From assembly GCF_004799395.1 (NCBI RefSeq), contig NZ_SSMZ01000210.1:1-32975 (forward strand): DNA of 32,975 bases, in the 5' to 3' direction. Position numbers and translations under genes: made by a program. Shown piece by piece: positions 6,396 through 15,536 of this stretch. The notes beneath the pieces are model-generated. The model saw only the letters and a program-made list of their open reading frames with translations, did not search any database and was not told where the DNA came from. The first letter of the stretch is position 1. Each line of letters begins with the position of its first letter. This DNA comes from Phenylobacterium sp. (GTDB lineage Bacteria; Pseudomonadota; Alphaproteobacteria; Caulobacterales; Caulobacteraceae).

Positions 6396-7364
6396 ATGAC
6401 GGATGCAAGCGTGAACGGCCGCTCCCAGCGGTGGTCTGACGTGGGGTTCGTGGGCCTTGGCCGCATGGGCGGCGCTATGGCCGCTAACCTCGTTGCCGCG
6501 GGTCACCGGGTCGTCGGCTACGCGCGCCGCCCCGCAGACGCTGTCAGGCTCGCTTCGCTTGGCGTCGAGATCGCCGCAGGGATCGCCGACCTGTTCGAAT
6601 GCGGGATCATCGTCAGCATGCTGCCCGACGACGAAGCAGTGCGCGAAGTCGCGCTGGGCCGTGACGAGCGCGGCGCCGGCAGCCTTGCCCAGGGTATGGG
6701 TCCGGGCGCGATACATCTTTGCATGAGCACGATCAGCACGGCGATGGCGGCGCGGCTGACCAGCGAACACCACAAGCGCGGGCAGAGGTACGTCGCCGCG
6801 CCCGTGTTCGGAAACCCGGACGCCGCCAGGCAACGCCTGCTCTACGTCCTCGCCGCTGGCGCCGACGACGACCTGGCGCGCTGTCAGCCCCTGTTCGACA
6901 GCCTCGGACAGAAGACCTTGATGGTGGGCGCCGAGCCCTGGCACGCGAACCTCGTCAAACTGCTCGGCAACATGATGAGCGCGACCGCCCTGGAGATGAT
7001 TTCGGAGGCTGTCGCAGTGTTCCTGAAGCGTGGTCTGGATCCGAAGCCGTTCATCGACATCATGACCGGTACGATGTTCAGCGGCCGAGTGCACAAGCTG
7101 TACGGCGACAAGATCGTGGCGCGATCCTACGAGCCGGGATTCGTCTTGCCCCTGGTGCTCAAGGACGTGCGTCTCGCCCTCGCCGAAGCGGAGGCGGCCA
7201 GCTCGCCGATGCCCTCGGTGAGCGTCGTGCGCGATCGCCTCATCACCGGCATCGCCCGTGGCTATGACAACCTGGATTGGACGGCTCTCGGCCGGGTCGC
7301 CGAGGAAGAGGCTGGCATCGCGCCTGTTCCATCACTCGCTCTTCATCCGATGCCTGCGGAATGA
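6396..7364 (+). CDS. NAD(P)-dependent beta-hydroxyacid dehydrogenase (3-hydroxyisobutyrate dehydrogenase family)
   Basis: A 322-residue protein with an N-terminal Rossmann fold (VGFVGLGRMGGAMAANL; dinucleotide motif GLGRMG at 20-25) and the all-helical C-terminal domain of the family. The catalytic Lys is K188 in NLVKLLGN. The usual substrate loop, normally with D/H before STxSP, reads CMSTISTAMA, so the acid-binding loop is atypical. Family members oxidise beta-hydroxyacids or reduce short semialdehydes; some act on imines. The substrate is unknown. The ATG at 6396 has a GAGGCGAG stretch upstream. The aldo/keto reductase starts 36 bp downstream, which suggests a two-gene redox operon. Confidence 0.85.
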   Translation: MTDASVNGRSQRWSDVGFVGLGRMGGAMAANLVAAGHRVVGYARRPADAVRLASLGVEIAAGIADLFECGIIVSMLPDDEAVREVALGRDERGAGSLAQGMGPGAIHLCMSTISTAMAARLTSEHHKRGQRYVAAPVFGNPDAARQRLLYVLAAGADDDLARCQPLFDSLGQKTLMVGAEPWHANLVKLLGNMMSATALEMISEAVAVFLKRGLDPKPFIDIMTGTMFSGRVHKLYGDKIVARSYEPGFVLPLVLKDVRLALAEAEAASSPMPSVSVVRDRLITGIARGYDNLDWTALGRVAEEEAGIAPVPSLALHPMPAE

Positions 7365-7400
7365 CGCGGGCGCGCGCCGTCCAACTACGGAACCGAAGAC

Positions 7401-8459
7401 ATGGCCAGTTCATCGCAAACGCTGAGCGCGAACATGGAGTTCGCAAAAATCCCAGGCACGTCGGTCGAGATCTCCCGCGTCGCGCTCGGGACCTGGGCGA
7501 TCGGCGGCTGGATGTGGGGCGGCACGGACGATGCGGTGTCGATCGCCACGATCCGCGCCGCGGTCGAAGGAGGGATCAACCTCATCGACACGGCGCCTGC
7601 CTATGGGTTTGGACACTCAGAGGATCTCGTCGGCCAGGCGCTCGGTGAAGCCGGCCTGCGGTCGCGGGCCGTCATCTCGACGAAGGTCGGCCTCGAATGG
7701 AACGGCGGCAAGGTGTTCCGCAACGCCAGCCGAGCGCGGATACTCAAGGAAGTCGAGGACTCTCTGCGCCGACTGCGCACCGACTACATCGACATCTACC
7801 AGGTCCATTGGCCTGACCCGCTGGTTCCCATCGAGGAGACCGCCGAGGCCATGGGCGCGCTCTATCGCGACGGCAAGATCCGGGCGATCGGCGTGAGCAA
7901 CTTCTCGGTCGATCAGATGCAGCAGTTCCGGCAGATCGCCCCGCTTCATGTCCTGCAGCCTCCCTATAATCTCTTCGAGCGCGCCGCCGAGGCGGACCTC
8001 CTCCCCTATTGCCGCCAGCACGGGATAATGACGCTGGGCTATGGCGCCCTCTGCCGCGGCCTGCTCTCCGGCCGCATGCAGCCGGACACGAGGTTCGGGG
8101 GCGACGACCTGCGCCGCACAGATCCGAAATTCCAGCCGCCCCGCTACGCGCAGTACCTTTCCGCGGTCGAAGAGCTCGATCAATTGGCGCAGCAACGCTT
8201 CGGCAAACGCGTGATCCACCTGGCGGTCCGCTGGGTGCTGGATCAGGGGATCAGCACGGCGCTCTGGGGCGCGCGCAAGCCTGATCAGCTGCAGCCCACC
8301 GGCGCCATCGCCGGCTGGAAGCTCGACGCCGAAACCATGGCCGAGGTGGAGCGCATCCTTCGCGCGACAATCGCCGATCCGGTCGGACCCGAATTCATGG
8401 CGCCGCCAACACGAGGGGAAGGCGAGCCCTCAGGGATTCTCACGAGCACTCAGGCCTAG
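7401..8459 (+). CDS. Aldo/keto reductase
   Basis: A 352-residue TIM-barrel NADPH-dependent oxidoreductase. The full catalytic tetrad is present: Asp63 and Tyr68 (NLIDTAPAYGFGHSE), Lys95 (VISTKVG) and His136 (YQVHWPD). The C-terminal half carries IRAIGVSNFS and ALWGARKPDQL, the latter part of the cofactor-binding region. It resembles the YajO/Tas-like general carbonyl reductases; the substrate is unknown. The start at 7401 (ATGGCCAGTTCA) is favoured over an in-frame ATG at 7434 because of the upstream GGAACCGAAG. It follows the dehydrogenase by 36 bp and precedes the efflux operon by 86 bp. Confidence 0.9.
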   Translation: MASSSQTLSANMEFAKIPGTSVEISRVALGTWAIGGWMWGGTDDAVSIATIRAAVEGGINLIDTAPAYGFGHSEDLVGQALGEAGLRSRAVISTKVGLEWNGGKVFRNASRARILKEVEDSLRRLRTDYIDIYQVHWPDPLVPIEETAEAMGALYRDGKIRAIGVSNFSVDQMQQFRQIAPLHVLQPPYNLFERAAEADLLPYCRQHGIMTLGYGALCRGLLSGRMQPDTRFGGDDLRRTDPKFQPPRYAQYLSAVEELDQLAQQRFGKRVIHLAVRWVLDQGISTALWGARKPDQLQPTGAIAGWKLDAETMAEVERILRATIADPVGPEFMAPPTRGEGEPSGILTSTQA

Positions 8460-8545
8460 CTCAAGGACTTCGCCGGGCGTCCGCCTCACCTTCGGGAACA
8501 GCAGCGTGTTGAGGGAGCCGCCCGCCCGCTGTCGGATGGATCGCC

Positions 8546-11500
8546 ATGATGTGGATCGTTCGGGTCGCGCTGCAGCGGCCCTACACCTTCATAGTGCTGG
8601 CGCTGTTCATCCTGATCGTGGGCCCGCTGGCCGCGCTGACCACCGCGACTGACATTTTCCCGAATATTGGCGTCCCGGTGATCGGGGTCGCCTGGAGCTT
8701 CACCGGCCTGTCGCCCGACGACATGGCGGGCCGGATCATCACGCCCTATGAACGCACACTGCCGCTGACGGTCAACGACATCGAACATATCGAGAGCCAG
8801 TCGCTGCCCGGAATGGGCATCGTCAAGATCTACTTCCAGCCCGGCGTGAACATCCGCACCGCGACCGCCCAGGTCACCTCGGTCTCCCAGACGGTGCTCA
8901 GGCAAATGCCGCCCGGCATAACGCCGCCGCTGATCCTCAATTACAACGCCTCAACGGTGCCGATCCTGCAGCTGGCGACCTCCGGCGGCGGGCTTTCAGA
9001 ACAGCAGGTGCTGGACCGGACGATGAACGATATCCGGCCGGTGCTCAGCGCCGTTCCGGGCGCAGCGATCCCCTATCCCTATGGCGGACGCGTCCGCGAG
9101 GTCGAGATCGACCTGCACCCCCGCGATCTGCAGGCCAAGGGCTTGTCGGCTCAGGACGTCGAGACGGCGATCGCGGCTCAGGACCAGATCCTGCCGGCCG
9201 GTACGGCCAAGATCGGATCGCTGCAATACACGGTGAAACTCAACGACTCCCCGGAGTCGATCGCCGAACTGAACGACCTGCCGATCAAGACGGTGAACGG
9301 CGCAACCATCTACATCCACGACGTCGGTCACGTCATCGATGGTGCGCCGCCCCAGCAGAGCATCGTCCATGTCGATGGCGCCCGCGCGGTACTGACGACC
9401 ATCCTGAAGAGCGGGTCGGCCTCAACTCTGGCCGTGGTCCAGGGCGTCAAGGACGCCCTGCCCCGGCTCAAGCAGATCTTGCCGCCAGGCTTCAGGATCA
9501 TCCCGCTCAACGACCAGTCCCTGTTCGTGAAGGCCGCGGTGAGCGGCGTTATCCGGGAGGGCCTGATCGCCGCGGCGCTCACCAGCCTGATGATCCTGCT
9601 GTTCCTCGGCAGCTGGCGCTCCACCGTGATCATCGCGGTCTCCATTCCCCTGGCGATCCTCAGCGCGCTGGCCGGACTGGCGATCGCCGGCCAGACGCTG
9701 AACATCATGACCCTGGGCGGCCTGGCCCTGGCGGTCGGCATCCTGGTCGACGACGCCACGGTGACCATCGAGAACATCAACTGGCATCTGGAGCAGGGCA
9801 AGGACGTCGAGACCGCCATCCTCGACGGCGCCGCGCAGATCGTCACGCCGGCCTTCGTGAGCCTGCTCTGCATCTGCATCGTCTTTGTGCCGATGTTCGC
9901 GCTCCGAGGCGTCGCCGGATACCTGTTTGTGCCGATGGCCGAGTCTGTGGTGTTCGCCATGATCGCCTCGTTCGTCCTGTCGCGGACCCTGGTGCCGACG
10001 CTGGCGATGTACCTTGTCAAGCCGCACCGCGCCGCCGATGCCGAGGCGTCGGGCGCTGCGCACGCCACCCGCAATCCGCTGGCCCGCTTTCAGGAAGGGT
10101 TCGCCCACCGCTTCGAACAATTCCGGGAAGGCTATCGAAACCTCCTCGCCCTGGCCCTCGCGCACCGGCGGCCGTTTCTGATCGGCTTCATCTCGGTTGT
10201 GGTCGCCTCGTTCGGTCTCGCGCCGCTTCTCGGGTCGAATTTCTTCCCGTCGGTCGATTCAGGACAGATGACCTTGCATGTGCGCCCGCCCGTGGGAACG
10301 CGGATCGAGGATTCTTCGGCCATGTTCGGCGCCATCGAAAGGCAAATCCGCCACACAATCCCCCCCAACGACTTAGGCACGATCGTTGACAACATCGGCA
10401 TGCCAATAAGTGCGGTCAACGTTATCTACAATAACTCCGGATTGATTGGATATCAGGATGGCGACATCTTCGTCAGCCTCAACGCCGGACACCATCCCAC
10501 TGCGGACTATGTACGGACGCTGCGCCAGATACTTCCGGCCAGGTTCCCGGGCGTCACGTTCTCGTTCCCGCCACCTGACATCATCAGCCAGATCCTGAAC
10601 TTCGGCACCCCGGCGCCGCTCGATCTCCAGGTCAGCGGTCCGGACCAGCGGAAGAACCAGGCCTATGCGCTGGAGCTGCTGCGCAGGATGCGGACCATCC
10701 GCGGGATCGCCGACGCACGGATGCAGCAGTCGAACGACAATCCAGAGCTTCGCGTCGACGTAGATCGCTCACGCATGTCGCAGGTCGGGCTCAGCGAACG
10801 CGACGTGACGAACAGCGTGACGACGTCACTGGCGGGAAGCTCGCAGACAGCGCCGGTCTACTGGTTGGACCCCAAAAACGGGGTCTCCTACCCGATCGTC
10901 GCCCAGACCCCGGAATATCAGGTCAACTCTCTGGCGGCGCTGTCCAACATTCCGGTGACCGGCGCGGCGCCGGGCGCCAGCCCTCAAGTGTTGGGCGGCC
11001 TCGGCAAGATCAGCCGTGACCAGTCCAGCGCGATCGTCAGCCACTACAACATCCAGCCGGTGATCGATCTCTTCGCCACGACCCAGGACCGCGACCTGGG
11101 CGGGGTGGCGAAGGACCTGCAATCCTTGATCAAGCAGACTGCGGCCCACGCGCCGCGGGGCGCTACGGTCATCCTGCGCGGGCAGGTCGCCACGATGAAC
11201 GCTGCGTTCTCGGGCCTGTTCTTCGGCCTCCTGGGCGCGATCGTCCTGATCTACCTCTTGATCGTCGTGAACTTCCAGTCGTGGCTGGACCCGTTCGTGA
11301 TCATCACCGCCCTGCCGGCGGCGCTCGCCGGCATCGTCTGGATGCTGTTCGCCACCCACACCACCCTGTCCGTCCCGGCCCTGACCGGCGCGATCATGTG
11401 CATGGGCGTCGCCACGGCGAACTCCATCCTGGTGGTCAGCTTCGCACGGGAACGCCTGGCCGCCACTGGCGACGCCGTCCTGGCGGCGGTCGAGGCCGGC

Positions 11501-11758
11501 CTCACGCGCTGCCGCCCGGTGCTGATGACCGCCATGGCCATGATCATCGGCATGGCGCCCATGGCGCTTGGCCTGGGGGAAGGCGGCGAACAGAACGCCC
11601 CGCTCGGCCGCGCCGTGATCGGAGGACTGATCTTCGCGACCTGCGCCACCCTCATGTTCGTGCCGGTCGTGTTCAGCCTCGTGCACGGCCGCACGGCGAC
11701 CCAACCGACCCGCCCAGCGATCCAATCCGACCGGCGGAAAGGAGAGGCCTATGCCTGA
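8546..11758 (+). CDS. RND efflux permease (inner membrane pump, AcrB-like HAE1 superfamily)
   Basis: A 1070-residue inner membrane pump, the usual RND length. It has an N-terminal helix (PYTFIVLALFILIVGPLAAL), two large periplasmic loops and the paired transmembrane bundles. TM4 carries the proton-relay aspartates Asp402-Asp403 in GILVDDATVTIEN. The TM10 motif is MGVATANSIL: at the position of the relay Lys of AcrB (GLSAKNAIL) there is Ala958, so the proton pathway differs from classical AcrB. It exports hydrophobic compounds in antiport with protons; the substrate is unknown. It is the first gene of the pump operon, with the order permease-adaptor-outer membrane factor instead of adaptor first. 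ATGs occur at 8546 and 8549. The stop overlaps the adaptor start by 8 bp (ATGCCTGA). Confidence 0.92.
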   Translation: MMWIVRVALQRPYTFIVLALFILIVGPLAALTTATDIFPNIGVPVIGVAWSFTGLSPDDMAGRIITPYERTLPLTVNDIEHIESQSLPGMGIVKIYFQPGVNIRTATAQVTSVSQTVLRQMPPGITPPLILNYNASTVPILQLATSGGGLSEQQVLDRTMNDIRPVLSAVPGAAIPYPYGGRVREVEIDLHPRDLQAKGLSAQDVETAIAAQDQILPAGTAKIGSLQYTVKLNDSPESIAELNDLPIKTVNGATIYIHDVGHVIDGAPPQQSIVHVDGARAVLTTILKSGSASTLAVVQGVKDALPRLKQILPPGFRIIPLNDQSLFVKAAVSGVIREGLIAAALTSLMILLFLGSWRSTVIIAVSIPLAILSALAGLAIAGQTLNIMTLGGLALAVGILVDDATVTIENINWHLEQGKDVETAILDGAAQIVTPAFVSLLCICIVFVPMFALRGVAGYLFVPMAESVVFAMIASFVLSRTLVPTLAMYLVKPHRAADAEASGAAHATRNPLARFQEGFAHRFEQFREGYRNLLALALAHRRPFLIGFISVVVASFGLAPLLGSNFFPSVDSGQMTLHVRPPVGTRIEDSSAMFGAIERQIRHTIPPNDLGTIVDNIGMPISAVNVIYNNSGLIGYQDGDIFVSLNAGHHPTADYVRTLRQILPARFPGVTFSFPPPDIISQILNFGTPAPLDLQVSGPDQRKNQAYALELLRRMRTIRGIADARMQQSNDNPELRVDVDRSRMSQVGLSERDVTNSVTTSLAGSSQTAPVYWLDPKNGVSYPIVAQTPEYQVNSLAALSNIPVTGAAPGASPQVLGGLGKISRDQSSAIVSHYNIQPVIDLFATTQDRDLGGVAKDLQSLIKQTAAHAPRGATVILRGQVATMNAAFSGLFFGLLGAIVLIYLLIVVNFQSWLDPFVIITALPAALAGIVWMLFATHTTLSVPALTGAIMCMGVATANSILVVSFARERLAATGDAVLAAVEAGLTRCRPVLMTAMAMIIGMAPMALGLGEGGEQNAPLGRAVIGGLIFATCATLMFVPVVFSLVHGRTATQPTRPAIQSDRRKGEAYA

Positions 11759-12935
11759 GGAACCGAACCCGCTGCGACACACACTGCCGCCGCGACTGAA
11801 GATGATCGGTGTTGCCGCCCTCTGCGTGGCGGTGGCCGTGGCGGTCCTCGGCGTCGTGACCCGCGTCGGCGCCAACCAGAGCGTGAAAAGCTGGACCGAC
11901 GCGGAGGCGGTTCCGACCGTCACGCTCCTTAACCTCAACGGCGTTGGGCCGCAGACGCTGGTCCTGCCCGGCCAACTGCAGGCTTTCAACACCGCGCCGA
12001 TCTATGCGCGGGTCAGCGGCTATCTCAAGAGCTGGAACGTGGACATCGGCGCCGTGGTGAAGGCGGGCCAAACGCTCGGCGAAATCGACACGCCCGATCT
12101 GGATCAACAGCTGGCCATGGCCAAGGCCGATCTGGGCACCGCCCAGGCCAATGAGCACCTGTCGCGAACCACGGCAGTCAGATGGGCCGGCCTTCTGGCT
12201 CAGGACGCGGTGTCGCAACAGGACGCGGACACCAAGAACGGCGACCTGGCGGCGAAGGTCGCGCTCACCGCGGCTGCCCGCGCGAATGTCGCCCGGCTTG
12301 AGGCGCTGGAGGGGTTCAAGCGGATCGTCGCGCCCTTCGACGGGGTCGTCACGACCCGATCCACCGACATCGGCGATCTGATCGCCGCCGGGGCGCCATC
12401 CAGTACGCCGCTCTTCACGGTCGCCGACGAGAGTCGGCTCAGGATCTACGTGCCGGTGCCGCAGAACTATTTGGCGGACGTCAGACCCGGGATGACCGCA
12501 GTCTTCACGCTACCCGGCTACCCGGGCCGATCCTTCATGGCCAATCTCTCCTCCAACGCCAGCGCCATCGTGCCGCAGAGCGGCACGCTGCTCGTCCAGC
12601 TGCAGATCGACAACAAGGACCGGGCGCTCAAACCCGGGGCCTATGCTCAGGTCCGCTTCAACCTGCCCGCCGACGCCGGAGCCATCCAGCTCCCTGCGAC
12701 CGCGCTGATGTTCCGTGACGCCGGCATGTCTGTCGCCGTGGTCGGGCCGACCGGCCGCGTGGCGATCCGACCGGTCACGATCGGGCGGGATCTGGGCTCG
12801 AGCGTCATCATTGCGTCCGGCGTCACCCCCGCCGATCGGGTGATCGACAACCCCCCGGATTCGCTCCAGCCCGGCGACCCGGTCAAGATCGCGACAGCGG
12901 GCGCTCCGGCTGGAGGCGGCCATGCGACGCGCTAG
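11751..12935 (+). CDS. RND efflux periplasmic adaptor (membrane fusion protein)
   Basis: A 394-residue HlyD/AcrA-type adaptor. The N-terminus has a single membrane anchor at about 18-37 (MIGVAALCVAVAVAVLGVV) and no lipobox. The lipoyl half-motifs flank a short alpha hairpin: AVVKAGQTLGEIDTPDLD, the coiled coil to ARLEALEGF, and RIVAPFDGVVTTR. The beta-barrel (DESRLRIYVPVPQ) and membrane-proximal domains follow (LPATALMFRDAG...). It couples the permease to the outer membrane factor in the periplasm. The start overlaps the permease stop by 8 bp and its end overlaps the outer membrane factor by 14 bp, so the three are translationally coupled. Confidence 0.92.
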   Translation: MPEEPNPLRHTLPPRLKMIGVAALCVAVAVAVLGVVTRVGANQSVKSWTDAEAVPTVTLLNLNGVGPQTLVLPGQLQAFNTAPIYARVSGYLKSWNVDIGAVVKAGQTLGEIDTPDLDQQLAMAKADLGTAQANEHLSRTTAVRWAGLLAQDAVSQQDADTKNGDLAAKVALTAAARANVARLEALEGFKRIVAPFDGVVTTRSTDIGDLIAAGAPSSTPLFTVADESRLRIYVPVPQNYLADVRPGMTAVFTLPGYPGRSFMANLSSNASAIVPQSGTLLVQLQIDNKDRALKPGAYAQVRFNLPADAGAIQLPATALMFRDAGMSVAVVGPTGRVAIRPVTIGRDLGSSVIIASGVTPADRVIDNPPDSLQPGDPVKIATAGAPAGGGHATR

Positions 12936-14382
12936 TTCGGGCATTTGCCTCGCCGCCACGGTGGCGCTCGGCGGGTGCAACCTCGCGCCCGCCTATGCGC
13001 CGCCGTCCCTGACCCTGCCGACCTCCTACAAGGAGACCGGGCCCTGGACGCCTGCCAGCCCCGCCGACGCCGCGCCGCGTGGAGACTGGTGGACGGTCTA
13101 TGCCGACGACACGCTGAACGGGCTTGAGCAGCGGATCGAGACCGGCAATCCGGACCTCGCCCTCGCGCTCGCCCGCTATGACGAAGCCCGGGCCTACGCC
13201 GCCGAGGCTCGCGCCTCGCAGTATCCCGAAGTGGACCTCGGCGCCTCGGCGACCACGAACCGCGAGTCCGCCAATCGGCCGCTGCGGGTCGGCGGCCCGA
13301 ATTACTATGGCAATGACTTCGCCGCCGCCACGGTCTCTTACGAGATCGACCTGTGGGGTCGGGTGCGCAACCTGGTCGCGGCCGGAAAATACCAGGCCCA
13401 GGCCAGCGGGGCAGACGCCGCATCGGTGCGCCTGAGCCTGGAGGCGCAGCTGGCGGACGCCTATCTCAGCCTCCGCGGCCTTGACGCCGAGGCCAAGCTC
13501 CTCGCGGACACGACAGCGGCCTATACGATCGCTCTGCGCCTGACCGAGACGCTGCACAACGGCGGCGCCGTGGCTGGCCTCGACGTCGCCCGCGCCCAGA
13601 CGCAACTGCAGACCGCCAAGGCCCAGCAGGTCGACATCGGCGCGCAACGCGCCCTCTACGAGCACGAAATCGCCGCTCTCGTGGGCCAGCCGGCATCGAG
13701 CTTCTCGATCCCGCCGATGGCCATGTTGCCGACGTCGCCGCAGGTGCCGGTGGCGACGCCGTCGGTGATCCTGCAACGGCGGCCGGACATCGCAGCCGCC
13801 GAGCGGCGAGCCGCAGCGGCCAACGCCATGATCGGCGTGTCGCGGGCGGCGTTCTATCCGAGCATCAGCCTTGACGCGACCGGCGGGTTTCAGAACACCG
13901 GCAATGGCAACCTGCTGACGGCCGCCAACAGCTGGTGGACGCTCGGCCCGACGCTCGCGATGACCCTGTTCGATGGCGGTCGTCGCAAGGCGGCGCTTCG
14001 GGCCGCGCGCGACCAGTTCGACGAGGCCGGCGACAGCTACCGCTCCACCGTCCTGGCCGCCTTCCAGCAGGTCGAGGACAACCTGGCGCTTTGCAACCGA
14101 CTGGCCGACGAGGAGGCTCAGCAGGCCGCCGCCGTCGCCGCCGCCAGGCATGCCGAAGACCTGGCGATGATCCAGTATCGGCAAGGCGAGGTCACCTATC
14201 TCGACGTCGTCACCGCCCAGACCATTGAACTGCAAGCCGAGGTCACCGTTCTGGCCATTGCCACGCGCCGGTTGCAGGCCGGCGTCGATCTGGTGCGCTC
14301 GCTAGGGGGTGGTTGGGACGTGCAATCGATCCGCAGGGCCGAGGGCGGGGCGGCGGCGGCGCGAACGCCGGCGGCGTCGTGA
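12922..14382 (+). CDS. Outer membrane efflux lipoprotein, NodT family
   Basis: A 486-residue TolC-like factor. The lipoprotein signal ends in ALGGC (Cys19), so it is lipid-anchored in the outer membrane like OprM/NodT. Family features seen: PAYAPPSLTLP after the lipobox, GDWWTVYADDTLNGLE, SYEIDLWGRVRNLV, the second repeat VILQRRPDIAAAERRAAAANAMIGVSRAAFYPSISL, and GPTLAMTLFDGGRR. The protein forms the trimeric channel of the tripartite pump. The start at 12922 overlaps the adaptor gene by 14 bp. The mbfA-like gene begins 13 bp after its stop, with the Shine-Dalgarno sequence overlapping the stop codon. The C-terminus is Ala/Gly-rich and low in complexity. Confidence 0.92.
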   Translation: MRRASSGICLAATVALGGCNLAPAYAPPSLTLPTSYKETGPWTPASPADAAPRGDWWTVYADDTLNGLEQRIETGNPDLALALARYDEARAYAAEARASQYPEVDLGASATTNRESANRPLRVGGPNYYGNDFAAATVSYEIDLWGRVRNLVAAGKYQAQASGADAASVRLSLEAQLADAYLSLRGLDAEAKLLADTTAAYTIALRLTETLHNGGAVAGLDVARAQTQLQTAKAQQVDIGAQRALYEHEIAALVGQPASSFSIPPMAMLPTSPQVPVATPSVILQRRPDIAAAERRAAAANAMIGVSRAAFYPSISLDATGGFQNTGNGNLLTAANSWWTLGPTLAMTLFDGGRRKAALRAARDQFDEAGDSYRSTVLAAFQQVEDNLALCNRLADEEAQQAAAVAAARHAEDLAMIQYRQGEVTYLDVVTAQTIELQAEVTVLAIATRRLQAGVDLVRSLGGGWDVQSIRRAEGGAAAARTPAAS

Positions 14383-14387
14383 AGGAG
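14382..14387 (+). promoter_or_regulatory. Ribosome binding site deciding the mbfA-like start
   Basis: AAGGAG overlaps the last base of the preceding stop and lies 8 nt before a GTG at 14396. A longer in-frame extension upstream (from 14309) is Arg-rich and lies entirely inside the preceding gene, so GTG 14396 is chosen. Confidence 0.8.
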
Positions 14388-14395
14388 ATGCGCTG

Positions 14396-15523
14396 GTGAA
14401 CGCCCCGAACGACATCCGACGCTATCGCGCCAATCTGCAGGGCGAGGTCGACAGCGCGGCGGTCTACGGCGCGCTGGCGGCCGCGGAGCCGGATCCAAAC
14501 CTCGCCGAGGTCTACCGCAAGCTCGCCGCGGTCGAGCGCGCCCACGCACAGTTCTGGCGCGGTCACCTCGGCGGCGGCGGGGCGAAATCACTGGGCGTCG
14601 TCCCCAGCGTCCGCGCGCGCGCGATGGCCTGGCTCGCCGGTCGCTTTGGCCCGTCATTCATCCTGCCCAGCATCGCCGCCGCCGAAGCGCGCGACGTGGG
14701 TGCTTACGACGAGCAACCCGAGGCTGTCGCCGGCGGACTGCCGACCGCCGAGCGATCGCACGCCCGCGTCATCCAAGCCGCAGCCTCCGCCAGCGGCGGC
14801 CTGCCCGGGCCATCGATCGCGACGCTGGAGGGCAGGCACAGTGGCGGTGGCGGCAACTCGCTGCGCGCCGCGGTGCTGGGCGCCAACGATGGTCTCGTCT
14901 CGAACCTCAGCCTTGTCATGGGTGTCGCCGGCGCCGCCACGTCGGCGCACACGATCCTGCTCACCGGCATAGCCGGCCTTGTGGCAGGGTCATGCTCGAT
15001 GGCGATGGGCGAGTGGCTGTCGGTGAACAGCGCCCGCGAGCTCAACCAGCGGCAGATCGCCACCGAGGCTGCGGAACTCGAACAAGCCCCGGAGGAGGAG
15101 AAGGAAGAGCTCGTTCTCATCTACCGGTCCAAGGGCCTGCCCGAAGCGCAGGCGAGGGAACTCGCCGACCGGCTGCTCGCCGACAAGGACACCGCCCTCG
15201 ATACGCTGGCCCGCGAGGAGCTGGGAATCGATCCGGATTCGCTCGGCGGTTCAGCCTGGGCGGCAGGAACCGCCTCGTTCTGCCTATTCGCCTTGGGGGC
15301 CGTCTTTCCGGTCGCGCCCTATCTCGTCCTTTCCGGTTGGCCGGCGGTGTTCGCCAGCCTGGCCTTGAGTGGCATAGTGCTGGCGGCGATCGGCGCGGGA
15401 ACCTCGCTGTTCACCGGCCGGGGGTTCGCCTTCTCGGCGTCAAGGCAGGTTCTGATCGGCTACGCAGCCGCCGCGGTCACCTTCGCCATCGGCCGCCTGG
15501 TCGGCGTTTCGCTCGGAGCCTAG
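14396..15523 (+). CDS. mbfA: MbfA-like membrane protein: ferritin-like (erythrin) domain fused to VIT1/CCC1 iron transporter
   Basis: A 375-residue fusion. Residues about 5-130 form a ferritin-like four-helix domain with the di-iron pattern Glu17, Glu47-x-x-His50, Glu97 and Glu119-x-x-His122. Residues about 150-375 form a VIT1/CCC1-type transporter, with NSLRAAVLGANDGLVSNLSL, GSCSMAMGEWLSV and membrane segments near the C-terminus. Characterised proteins with this architecture (MbfA of Agrobacterium and Bradyrhizobium) export iron and protect against iron and H2O2 stress; the same role is inferred here. It sits between the efflux pump and the quinol oxidase genes with gaps of 13 bp on both sides, an unusual position for mbfA. 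In rhizobia the gene is Irr-regulated; I see no clear site in this tightly packed stretch, so regulation would come from the operon promoter. Confidence 0.85.
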   Translation: MNAPNDIRRYRANLQGEVDSAAVYGALAAAEPDPNLAEVYRKLAAVERAHAQFWRGHLGGGGAKSLGVVPSVRARAMAWLAGRFGPSFILPSIAAAEARDVGAYDEQPEAVAGGLPTAERSHARVIQAAASASGGLPGPSIATLEGRHSGGGGNSLRAAVLGANDGLVSNLSLVMGVAGAATSAHTILLTGIAGLVAGSCSMAMGEWLSVNSARELNQRQIATEAAELEQAPEEEKEELVLIYRSKGLPEAQARELADRLLADKDTALDTLAREELGIDPDSLGGSAWAAGTASFCLFALGAVFPVAPYLVLSGWPAVFASLALSGIVLAAIGAGTSLFTGRGFAFSASRQVLIGYAAAAVTFAIGRLVGVSLGA

Positions 15524-15536
15524 CGGAAGGATGGGA

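Noticed and set aside
6094-6439. Two short plus-strand frames in the gap before the dehydrogenase
   Set aside because: They run through the GC hairpin and into the dehydrogenase gene in another frame; Pro/Arg-rich with no homology.
8485-8520. EcfG-type promoter (GGAAC ... GTT) before the efflux operon
   Set aside because: The spacing between GGAAC and CGTGTT is far too short for the known consensus.
10826-11992. Long antisense frame over the permease and adaptor
   Set aside because: Low-complexity Arg/Asp/Gly composition typical of frame shadows.
12883-14235. Long antisense frame over the NodT channel gene
   Set aside because: No start context or recognisable domain; the plus-strand product has a lipobox and family repeats.
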